From the NCBI RefSeq assembly GCF_000378385.1, contig NZ_KB899664.1:248001-312000 (forward strand): DNA of 64,000 bases, in the 5' to 3' direction. A model generated the notes under the pieces. It made no database searches. It worked only from the letters and a program-made list of their open reading frames with translations, and was not told where the DNA came from. Numbering within the stretch: the stretch's first letter is position 1; each line of letters starts with the position of its first letter. The position numbers and the translations under genes were made by a program. Origin of the DNA: Paenibacillus daejeonensis DSM 15491 (GTDB lineage Bacteria > Bacillota > Bacilli > Paenibacillales > Paenibacillaceae). Shown piece after piece: positions 17,240 through 25,110 of the stretch.

Positions 17240-18211
17240 GTGCTTAATTTTGAAGACCGTTTGGCCTTTGATGAAAGAAGCCTGGATTTATTGACAATCG
17301 GCGATATGCTGATTGATATGATATCGACGGAATATGATGAGAATGTGGATTGCGATACTTACAGCCGTTTTTTTGGTGGATCGCCAGCCAATATTGCAAT
17401 GAATACGAAGAAGCTGGGCATCCGCTCGCTGGTCGCTTCAGCCGTGGGCGATGATGGTCTGGGAACGTTCCTCATCAAGCATCTGCACCGTGCCGGTATG
17501 GATACGCGTTGTATACAGAAGGTAGATTACTCTACTAGCATGGTTGTGGTGACCAAGAGTCAGTCAACACCCGTGCCCATCTTCTATCGAGGCGCTGATT
17601 ATCATCTGGCCTATACTGAAGAGCTGAGAGAGGCCCTTCAAGCAGCCAAGATCGTTCATTTCTCCTGCTGGCCGCTTTCGATGATGCCCGTGCGGCGCAC
17701 AACCGAACGCGTTCTGCATGAGGCGCGCCAAGCCGGTACGTTGATCGGCTTTGATCCGAATTATCATCCGATGATCTGGCAGAAGGGCGAGGATGGCGTA
17801 GCCTACGTGAAATCAATTATTAGCCAAGTGGACATTGTGAAGCCTTCTGAGGATGATGCGGAGCGCCTGTTTGGCAAGGACACGCATGAGAATCAGCTTC
17901 AGAAATTCCTCGACCTTGGGGCGAAAATGGTGATTATGACCTTGGGCAAGGAGGGGGCGATAGCCTCTAACGGCCAGGAAACGGTTCGTTTTGATACGTT
18001 GGCAGAAGAAGTGGTAGACACGACGGGAGCAGGCGATGCCTTCTGGTCTGGTTTTTACGCGGGAATCATTGAGGGGGCCAGTCTGCGGGAAGCGATGAAC
18101 CTGGGATTTGCAGTTAGTGCGTATAAGCTGAGATATACCGGAGCCGTCGTTGAACTGCCTGAGCTGGAGGACATTCGTACGATGTACGGTTTGCAGGAGG
18201 TAAGAGCATGA
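17240..18211 (+). CDS. PfkB family carbohydrate kinase (fructokinase-like)
   Basis: 323 residues. The ribokinase-fold signature begins RFFGGSPANIAMNTKKLG near residue 45 and the ATP/anion-hole motif DTTGAGDAFWSGFYAG lies near residue 262 with the catalytic Asp. Sequence style is closest to IolC/fructokinase members. GTG start at 17240 with GGAGGG nine bases upstream. It overlaps the phosphorylase gene by four bases, so both are made together; phosphorylating a ketose released or presented in the phosphorylase pathway is the obvious role (inference). Confidence 0.87.
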   Translation: MLNFEDRLAFDERSLDLLTIGDMLIDMISTEYDENVDCDTYSRFFGGSPANIAMNTKKLGIRSLVASAVGDDGLGTFLIKHLHRAGMDTRCIQKVDYSTSMVVVTKSQSTPVPIFYRGADYHLAYTEELREALQAAKIVHFSCWPLSMMPVRRTTERVLHEARQAGTLIGFDPNYHPMIWQKGEDGVAYVKSIISQVDIVKPSEDDAERLFGKDTHENQLQKFLDLGAKMVIMTLGKEGAIASNGQETVRFDTLAEEVVDTTGAGDAFWSGFYAGIIEGASLREAMNLGFAVSAYKLRYTGAVVELPELEDIRTMYGLQEVRA

Positions 18212-19677
18212 GCGTGAAGAATCAGGTACAACTTATTACGTATCCCGATTCGTTGGGGGGTAATCTACGGAAGCTGCATGAGGTACTAGAACAGCATTTG
18301 CCAGAGGTATTCAAGGGCGGAATTCATATCTTGCCGCCGTTTCCTTCCTCTGGGGACAGAGGCTTTGCACCATTAACCTACCTGGAGATCGAACCAGAAT
18401 TCGGCAGCTGGGAGGATATCCGTGCCATAGGCGAACACTACGATGTGCTGGTAGATTTGATGGTCAATCATATCTCTGCACAGTCCGAGTATTTCCAGGA
18501 TTTCCTTAAGCATGGGCGAGATTCGCACTACGCAGATCTGTTCATCACCCTGGATAAGATATGGGAGAACGGAGAGCCTGTAGCAGAGGATATCGATCGG
18601 ATTTTTCTGCGCAGACCCGTGCCTTATTCTGCTTATGCGACTTCGGCACAAGGCTTGGAAGAAAGGGTATGGACAACCTTTGGCAAGACCGACCCTTCGG
18701 AACAGGTGGATCTGGATCTCAAGTCGGAGCTGACCAAAGAACTGTTGACGCGCTTTTTCGAGAATTTCAAGAACAATAACATTAAAATCGTCCGTCTGGA
18801 TGCTGTTGGCTACGTGATTAAGAAGCTCGGAACCAGCTGCTTTTTCGTCGAGCCGGAAATCTGGACCTTTATGGACTGGATCGCTGAGCTGGCGGAGCGT
18901 CTGGATATGGAGCTGTTGCCTGAGGTTCATGCTCATCATTCTATCCAGTACAAGCTGGCGGAGCGGGGCTATTGGATCTATGATTTCATCCTGCCTTACC
19001 GCATTCTGGAAACCTTGCTGGGGGGTCGCTCGTCGCAGTTGCTGGACTATTTGAGGGAACGTCCGTCGAAGCAGTTCACGATGCTTGACTGTCACGACGG
19101 CGTACCTGTCAAGCCGGATATGGACGGACTCATTGATACTCAGGAAGCACGCAAGTTGGTCGATACTTGCCTGGAGCGCGGAGCCAATCTGAGCCTGATC
19201 GTCTCCGACGAGCATAAGGCGGAGGACGGCTTCGATGTTCACCAGATCCGGGGCTCCTACTATTCGTTGCTGGGCTGTGATGACAATGCTTATTTGGCTG
19301 CCCGCGCCATCCAATTCTTTACGCCAGGCATTCCTCAGGTCTACTACGTAGGGCTCCTTGCAGGCAAGCATGATAATGAGCGCGTCCAGCAGACCGGCGA
19401 AGGCCGTGAAATCAACCGCCACAACTACAGTATGGGTGAGATCGAGTCGGCACTTGGACAGCAGTCCGTGCAACGGCTGATCCGATTAATTCGTTTCCGC
19501 AATGACTATGCGGCCTTCCAAGGGGCTTTTTCAGTGGAGTCTGCGGAGGATCATGAAATTCGTTTGAGCTGGAGCGCACCAGAAGCTCAGTGTGAGCTTT
19601 ACATTAACCTATCCACCATGGTTCCTGTCATTACTTATATAGATGAATCGGGGGCCAAGGTCACGTATCACGTATAA
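18208..19677 (+). CDS. GH13 subfamily 18 phosphorylase, sucrose 6F-phosphate phosphorylase-like
   Basis: 489 residues, as usual for sucrose phosphorylases, and alignable to them end to end from memory (LITYPDSLGGNL start, GIHILPPFPSSGDRGFAP, PQVYYVGLLAGKHDNE). Catalytic residues: nucleophile D198 (RLDAVGY), acid/base E239 (LPEVHAHH), transition-state D297 (LDCHDG). At the acceptor site R135 replaces the Pro134 and H345 the Tyr344 of the Bifidobacterium sucrose phosphorylase; I recall Arg and His there in sucrose 6F-phosphate phosphorylases (EC 2.4.1.329). The expected products would be glucose 1-phosphate and fructose 6-phosphate. Plain sucrose or glucosylglycerate-type substrates remain possible. 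Confidence 0.82.
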   Translation: MSVKNQVQLITYPDSLGGNLRKLHEVLEQHLPEVFKGGIHILPPFPSSGDRGFAPLTYLEIEPEFGSWEDIRAIGEHYDVLVDLMVNHISAQSEYFQDFLKHGRDSHYADLFITLDKIWENGEPVAEDIDRIFLRRPVPYSAYATSAQGLEERVWTTFGKTDPSEQVDLDLKSELTKELLTRFFENFKNNNIKIVRLDAVGYVIKKLGTSCFFVEPEIWTFMDWIAELAERLDMELLPEVHAHHSIQYKLAERGYWIYDFILPYRILETLLGGRSSQLLDYLRERPSKQFTMLDCHDGVPVKPDMDGLIDTQEARKLVDTCLERGANLSLIVSDEHKAEDGFDVHQIRGSYYSLLGCDDNAYLAARAIQFFTPGIPQVYYVGLLAGKHDNERVQQTGEGREINRHNYSMGEIESALGQQSVQRLIRLIRFRNDYAAFQGAFSVESAEDHEIRLSWSAPEAQCELYINLSTMVPVITYIDESGAKVTYHV

Positions 19678-19698
19678 TTTTGCTGCCTTTAGGCGAAG

Positions 19699-19732
19699 AA
19701 CGGCTTGCTCATGTTGAGCAAGCCGTTTTTGT
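19699..19732 (+). terminator. terminator of the phosphorylase operon
   Basis: AACGGCTTGCTC pairs with GAGCAAGCCGTT around ATGTT, followed by TTTTTG. Confidence 0.9.
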
Positions 19733-19748
19733 CTTAGCTTTGGCCGTG

Positions 19749-21659
19749 TTATTCCGAATCATAGGAGTCTTCACCACCCGGAATATAGACGGTGATACGT
19801 ACGCCGTGGGGTAGCACATTCTCGACCTTCATTGTGGCCTCATCGCCCTTGAACAGCTTCAGCCTCTCCAGCACATTGGCCAACCCGATCGAGGAAGAGC
19901 CTTCAGCGCCGGGGCTCTGGGCGGGCGTCAGCCGCTCTGGAATGGAGGCATCCCTGGAGCGGCGAACCCCGTCACTATCCTGGTCTACCGAGGATTCAAG
20001 CCCGGCCAGCGGCAACGCGGCATCGGCTGCGGGCTGCCAGGTATCGGCGGCAATCTTGGCCAGCTCCTCCTGCAGCGCGGCAAGGCGCTCCTCAGGTATA
20101 GAGAGGCCGTTATTCTCTATCGTGACGAGAGCTCCGCCAGATGCACCTTGTCTTGCGGTAATGGTTATCCGTCCGTTGGTCTCCAAGGCCTTGTAACCAT
20201 GCTTGAAGTAATTCTCCAGAATGGGCTGGAGGATCATTTTTGGCATAGTCACATTTCCTACCCTTTCATCCCCATCATAACTGAAATGAAAGCGGTTTTC
20301 AAACCGTTCCATCTGCAGATCGATATACGCCTGAATATGGTCCAACTCCTCGCGCAGCGTGACAATCCGGTCCTCGTTATGCATGCTGTAACGCATCATC
20401 TTGGCAAGCGAAGCCAGCAGCGCATAGACCTGCGGCACCTTGAGTTCCAAGGCCAGTGTCCCGATTATTTGCAAGGTATTATTCAAGAAATGCGGATTAA
20501 TCTGGGCTTGCATCGCACGCAGCTGGTTGGTCTTGCCGGCTAGCTCCAGCTTGTATTCACGAAGGATGAGATTATTAATCGTGTCCATCATGCCGCGGAA
20601 GCGAACGGTCAGGGATCCAATTTCATCGTTGCTGCTCGGCTGGATATCCACATCGAGCTTACCGGCCTGGATCTGGTTCATGTAGCGGGCTAGCCGCTTG
20701 ATGGGTGCCGTAATTCGAATTGAAATAATGACGGTGGCTGCGGCAATAATAATCAGGGATACGGCGAGCAGCAGCAGATTAAGACCAGCGGCCCGGCTCG
20801 CTTCCCTCGTAATGTAGGATAGTGGAATCTGCTTGACGAGCGTCCAGGTGGTGGTGCGATCCTGAATCGTTTCATAGACGTAGACGCTGCCGTCATGCTC
20901 GAAATGACCACTTGGCTGATCAAGGGAGTCCAGTCGTTTGCTATACCACGATGCCTCCAGTGTTTCACCCAACCGATCCGTGTCGTCGGTGTAGATCAAT
21001 TGGCCATCCTCGTTGATCAGATAGATCTTCTCCCTGCCCTGAACATACAATTGGTCTGCGATATCCGAGAGTGCGGACATGTCCACATCAATAGCCAGAT
21101 AGCCGATGCCCTCACTGGAAGGTACATTCTCAATCCGCCGGTGCAGGGTGAAGACGGGACGGGCGGGATAGCGGATCACCGAGTTGGTGAACCCGTACAA
21201 CGTGCTCATATGACTGGCCTCTATGCCAACGCTGGGGCCGGTCCGCAGGACACTCTCATAGGGCTCGGTCTCGTATTGGCGCTGCGGCGTGTCCAGCATA
21301 ACGAGGGTAGCCTTGCGGCTAACATTCTCGTAGAGGTAGATCTGGAATACATCCGGAAGGGATGAAGCGATCGAATAAAGGACGTTGTACACCCGGGCGC
21401 TGCTCTGTGAATCTTCATAGCCCCCTTGCAGCAGATGAAGGACAGAATAGATGTTGGACGAGCTGCGGTTCAGATCATCGAGCAGATTCGTCAGGTTCCG
21501 TCCACCCTGGTAGAGCAGGTTGGCATTTTCGGTTGCAACCCTGGTTTTCAAGGATTGTGTCGTATAGCTATACGTGATAAACATCGTTGCTACGATAGGG
21601 ATCACGGTGGCTAGCAGCAGGAATATGATCAGTTTGGAGCGTATGCTCTTCCATTTCAC
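19749..21659 (-). CDS. sensor histidine kinase, YesM-like, with degenerate G1 box and an insertion
   Basis: 636 residues: membrane helix near 10-32, long extracytoplasmic Cache-like sensor, second helix near 290-312, HAMP (RITAPIKRLARYMNQI), then His_kinase with phospho-acceptor H390 in INPHFLNNTL and an HATPase domain (LQPILENYFKHGYK). The G1 box reads ENNGLSIP, lacking the usual Asp and second Gly. About 45 low-complexity residues rich in Ser, Pro, Asp and Ala are inserted before the SSSIGLANV box. No response regulator is adjacent; the orphan regulator at 8653-10275 may be its partner. Divergent from the importer starting at 21832. Confidence 0.9.
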   Translation of the reverse strand: MKWKSIRSKLIIFLLLATVIPIVATMFITYSYTTQSLKTRVATENANLLYQGGRNLTNLLDDLNRSSSNIYSVLHLLQGGYEDSQSSARVYNVLYSIASSLPDVFQIYLYENVSRKATLVMLDTPQRQYETEPYESVLRTGPSVGIEASHMSTLYGFTNSVIRYPARPVFTLHRRIENVPSSEGIGYLAIDVDMSALSDIADQLYVQGREKIYLINEDGQLIYTDDTDRLGETLEASWYSKRLDSLDQPSGHFEHDGSVYVYETIQDRTTTWTLVKQIPLSYITREASRAAGLNLLLLAVSLIIIAAATVIISIRITAPIKRLARYMNQIQAGKLDVDIQPSSNDEIGSLTVRFRGMMDTINNLILREYKLELAGKTNQLRAMQAQINPHFLNNTLQIIGTLALELKVPQVYALLASLAKMMRYSMHNEDRIVTLREELDHIQAYIDLQMERFENRFHFSYDGDERVGNVTMPKMILQPILENYFKHGYKALETNGRITITARQGASGGALVTIENNGLSIPEERLAALQEELAKIAADTWQPAADAALPLAGLESSVDQDSDGVRRSRDASIPERLTPAQSPGAEGSSSIGLANVLERLKLFKGDEATMKVENVLPHGVRITVYIPGGEDSYDSE

Positions 21660-21831
21660 ATGTCATCCCCCCCGATCAATATATTGCACCTTATAGTTCA
21701 CATAAGTCGGTGTTTATTGTACCTCATTCAAGTCATACTAACCATACAAACAGTTTTAGAGGTTGTTAAAAGGGTGCTGAAAACCGAACTTTTTGAACCC
21801 GTATTTATACAGAAAGAAAGGGGGCTGTGCC

Positions 21832-22716
21832 GTGCGCAACAGGAACTTCGCAAAAGAGCTCGGTCTGCAGTCATTTTTTGTTGGACCCGTGCTCATCTTT
21901 TTCACCTTGATTATGGTGGTTCCCTTTTTCCTGGGGATGTATTATTCCTTAACCGACTGGAACGGGGTGGCTCGGTCCGTAAACTGGGTTGGCCTGCAAA
22001 ATTTCAAAACCATTTTCACCAATGATCCTGACTTTTGGAAATCGTTCTCGTTTACCGTACGCTTTACGGTGCTGGGTGTCATCTTGACCAACGTCGTCGG
22101 CTTCGCGCTGGCTTATCTCTTGACCCGGGCGCTCAAGCTGCGTAATCTGATGCGTACGATCTTTTTCATGCCCAACGTCATTGGTGGTTTGCTGCTGGGT
22201 TTTATCTTCCAGTTCATTTTCATCAAAGGCTTCGATACGATGTACGACATTACGGGCTGGTCGTTCTTCGGCCTGCCATGGCTCGGTGACGCAACGACGG
22301 GCTTCTGGGGCATTACGATGGTCTTCATCTGGCATCAGGCCGGTTATCTGATGGTCATCTACATCGCCTCTCTTACCAATGTGCCAACTGAAATTCTGGA
22401 AGCCGCCGAAATTGATGGCGCGAGCCGCTGGCAGTTGCTGCGCAGCATCATCATTCCGCTGATTATGCCAGCTGTAACGATCTGTCTGTTCCTGGCAATC
22501 TCGTGGGCGTTCAAGATTTTTGACTTGAATCTCTCGCTGACCCGGGGCGGTCCGTTCAAATCGACAGAGTCTGTCGCCATGAACATCTATAACGAAGCAT
22601 TCCAAAATAACCGATACGGACTGGGTACGGCCAAAGCGATGCTGTTCTTTGTCATCGTGGCCTTCATTACGATCATTCAGGTTCGTCTGACGAAGAAGAG
22701 GGAGGTCGAAGCCTGA
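21832..22716 (+). CDS. sugar ABC transporter permease (MalF type)
   Basis: 294 residues, six predicted membrane helices, EAA loop EAAEIDGASRWQLLRSIIIP near residue 195. The GTG at 21832 follows AAAGGGGG by about seven bases; the TTG at 21793 has no such site. First gene of a three-gene importer (permease, permease, binding protein), an order differing from the other importers here. The stop codon overlaps the start of the next gene. It is divergent from a histidine kinase, which may regulate it. Confidence 0.92.
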   Translation: MRNRNFAKELGLQSFFVGPVLIFFTLIMVVPFFLGMYYSLTDWNGVARSVNWVGLQNFKTIFTNDPDFWKSFSFTVRFTVLGVILTNVVGFALAYLLTRALKLRNLMRTIFFMPNVIGGLLLGFIFQFIFIKGFDTMYDITGWSFFGLPWLGDATTGFWGITMVFIWHQAGYLMVIYIASLTNVPTEILEAAEIDGASRWQLLRSIIIPLIMPAVTICLFLAISWAFKIFDLNLSLTRGGPFKSTESVAMNIYNEAFQNNRYGLGTAKAMLFFVIVAFITIIQVRLTKKREVEA

Positions 22717-23549
22717 TGAATTCAAAAGCCTATACGGGTCGCACGCTGATTACGGAAATCATCATGGTGCTTGTGGCCTTGCTATTCCTCTCGCCGTTCT
22801 ACTTCCTCTTCGTGAACTCGGTGAAGACGTTCGGCGAAATTATGACGAATTCGGCTACTTGGCCAGCGGTTTTCCAATGGGAGAACTTCAGCAGAGCCTG
22901 GTCCTTGACTAACTTTCCGTTAGTCTTTACCAACTCTCTGATTGTTACAGTTGTCAGTGTCATTCTGGTCGCGATCATCAGTGCGATGGGCGCCTACCGG
23001 ATGGTACGTCACAATACACGCTTTAACCGGATCTTCTTCCTGATTCTGATTGCTTCGATGGTCGTTCCGTTCCAGTCCATCATGATGCCGCTGCTTCGTG
23101 TGGTAAATGAGCTGGGACTGACCAATACCCGTACCGGTCTGGTCATGACCTATCTCGGACTGGGCGGACCGATGGCACTCTTCCTCTTCCACGGCTTCGT
23201 GAAGTCGATTCCGCTGGAGATTGAAGAGGCGGCTACGGTGGATGGATGCAACCGGATCAGCGTATTCTTCCGGATCGTACTGCCCATGCTCAAGCCGATG
23301 CTGATGACGATTATCGTCCTGAATTGTCTCTGGGTCTGGAATGACTATCTGTTGCCATCCCTGATTCTGCAAAGTCCGAATCTGCGGACGATCCCGCTGG
23401 CGACGTTCTCCTTCTTCGGAGAATACTCCAAGCAATGGGATCTGGCGCTGCCGATGCTCGTCATGGGTATCGCACCGATTATTATCTTCTTCTTGTTCCT
23501 GCAACGCTATATTGTCGAAGGAATCGCGGCAGGCTCGGTCAAAGGTTAA
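22716..23549 (+). CDS. carbohydrate ABC transporter permease (MalG type)
   Basis: 277 residues, six predicted membrane helices. EAA loop EAATVDGCNRISVFFRIVLP near residue 172 and C-terminus IVEGIAAGSVKG. The ATG overlaps the stop of the preceding permease by one base, so translation is coupled. Partner of the permease at 21832 and the binding protein at 23618. Confidence 0.93.
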   Translation: MNSKAYTGRTLITEIIMVLVALLFLSPFYFLFVNSVKTFGEIMTNSATWPAVFQWENFSRAWSLTNFPLVFTNSLIVTVVSVILVAIISAMGAYRMVRHNTRFNRIFFLILIASMVVPFQSIMMPLLRVVNELGLTNTRTGLVMTYLGLGGPMALFLFHGFVKSIPLEIEEAATVDGCNRISVFFRIVLPMLKPMLMTIIVLNCLWVWNDYLLPSLILQSPNLRTIPLATFSFFGEYSKQWDLALPMLVMGIAPIIIFFLFLQRYIVEGIAAGSVKG

Positions 23550-23617
23550 TGCCTTTGACCTGGCCCTATCGCTTCCCAATAGAAACAACTACAATTATTA
23601 AGTAGGGGGAAACACAC

Positions 23618-24919
23618 ATGAACAAAAAGCATACGGTTGTGGCTTCATCGGTACTGGCTATGTCTCTCGTTCTCGGTGCTTGCGGCGGTGGCGGCAACAA
23701 CGCAACTGACGGCAACACAGGCGGCGCAAATGGCGGTAACGCTGGCGGAGAACAGAAAACGGTTACGCTGTTCCAATTCAAGACGGAAATCGTGGAAGGG
23801 CTTAACGAGCTGAAGGTTGAGTTCGAAAAAGAATACCCGAATATCAAGCTGGACGTGCAAACGGTAGGCGGCGGTGCCGACTACGACGCAGCACTGAAAA
23901 CCAAATTTGCCTCCGGCGACGCGCCTGATATTTTCTCCAATAACGGCTATGCCAAGCTGGATCTGTGGGAAGAGCGCCTGGAAGATCTGTCCGACCAGCC
24001 TTGGGTAGGCGATCTGGTACCATTGGCTGCAGAAGCCATTACGAAGGACGACAAAGTCTACGGCCTGCCGCTTAACCTTGAAGGTTTTGGCTATATCTAT
24101 AACAAAGACATCTTCGAGCAAGTAGGCATTGAATCGCCGCCTATGACGTACTCCGAGCTGGAAGCGGCTGCGAAGAAGATTCAAGAAGCAGGCATTACAC
24201 CTTTTGCTAACGCGTATCAAGAATGGTGGCTGCTGGGTAGCCAAGGGATCAGCAATGCCTTCGCGAACCAAGATGATACGGATGCGTTCATCGCGGGCCT
24301 CAATGACGGCAGCGAAACCATCGCAGGCAACGAGCACTTTGCCAACTGGGCGAAGCTGATGGAGCTGACACTGGAGTACGGTAACCGTAACCCATTGACG
24401 ACTGACTACAACACAGCCGTATCCATGTTTGCTAACGGTGAAGTAGCCATGACACAGAACGGTAACTGGGCACAATCGATGATCGACGGCATTACACCAG
24501 ACATGAACATTGGCTTCCTGCCAATGGCACTGAGCGACGATGCAGAGCGTTCCGGTAAAGTTACGATTGGCGTACCAGTAAACCTGGTTGTCAATAACGA
24601 GTCCGATGCCAAAGAAGAAGCGAAAATCTTCCTCAACTGGCTCGTTACTTCTGAAGTAGGTCAAGAGTACATCGTGAAGAAGTTCATGTTCATTCCGCCA
24701 CTCACAACGATTGAGTCGACACCGGAAGACATGGGTGCTCTGGCAACCTCGCTGCAAGAGTACATCGACCGTGGCGATATCTTCGCTCACAATGCTGGTA
24801 AGTACCCAGACGGTGTAGCACAAGAGTTCGGCAGCGCTATTCAGGAATTCCTGGCAGGGCGTGTTGACGTCCAGGCTTGGTCCGAAAACATGCAAGCGGC
24901 TTGGGACAAATTGAAGTAA
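23618..24919 (+). CDS. extracellular sugar-binding lipoprotein of an ABC importer
   Basis: 433 residues. Lipoprotein signal with lipobox LGAC (cysteine at residue 22), then a Gly/Asn-rich linker. Family 1 binding-protein body: KTVTLFQFKTEIVEGLNELK, APDIFSNNGYAKLDLW, and a C-terminal AWSENMQAAWDKLK helix. RBS AGGGGG lies about nine bases upstream. Third gene of the importer, followed by a terminator at 25016 and then a beta-galactosidase, which hints at a galactoside ligand (inference). Confidence 0.93.
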   Translation: MNKKHTVVASSVLAMSLVLGACGGGGNNATDGNTGGANGGNAGGEQKTVTLFQFKTEIVEGLNELKVEFEKEYPNIKLDVQTVGGGADYDAALKTKFASGDAPDIFSNNGYAKLDLWEERLEDLSDQPWVGDLVPLAAEAITKDDKVYGLPLNLEGFGYIYNKDIFEQVGIESPPMTYSELEAAAKKIQEAGITPFANAYQEWWLLGSQGISNAFANQDDTDAFIAGLNDGSETIAGNEHFANWAKLMELTLEYGNRNPLTTDYNTAVSMFANGEVAMTQNGNWAQSMIDGITPDMNIGFLPMALSDDAERSGKVTIGVPVNLVVNNESDAKEEAKIFLNWLVTSEVGQEYIVKKFMFIPPLTTIESTPEDMGALATSLQEYIDRGDIFAHNAGKYPDGVAQEFGSAIQEFLAGRVDVQAWSENMQAAWDKLK

Positions 24920-25015
24920 TACCAAGACGTACTTTATATCACCTAGTGTTACTTTTGGGTGGCATGTGGACTTTTTGTCGATATGCTACACTCAAGCTTA
25001 GAACATTCCCTTTTT

Positions 25016-25066
25016 AAAAACTGCTCCTGTGCCCGGCCGCTTCGGTCAGTGTGCAGGGGCAGTTTT
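25016..25066 (+). terminator. terminator after the importer
   Basis: AAAAACTGC with CCTG pairs imperfectly with CAGG and GCAGTTTT around a loop of about 25 bases. It falls just before the beta-galactosidase start. Confidence 0.7.
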
Positions 25067-25110
25067 GGTATACTTATTGCTATCAGCTTACCAGGAGGAG
25101 GAGCAAGGGC

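Noticed and set aside
18373-19473. Minus-strand open frame of 366 codons
   Set aside because: Antisense to the phosphorylase with all catalytic residues in place on the plus strand.
23645-24925. Long minus-strand open frame of 426 codons
   Set aside because: Antisense to a clear sugar-binding lipoprotein gene; no ribosome binding site or family signature. The frame is open because of codon composition on the other strand.
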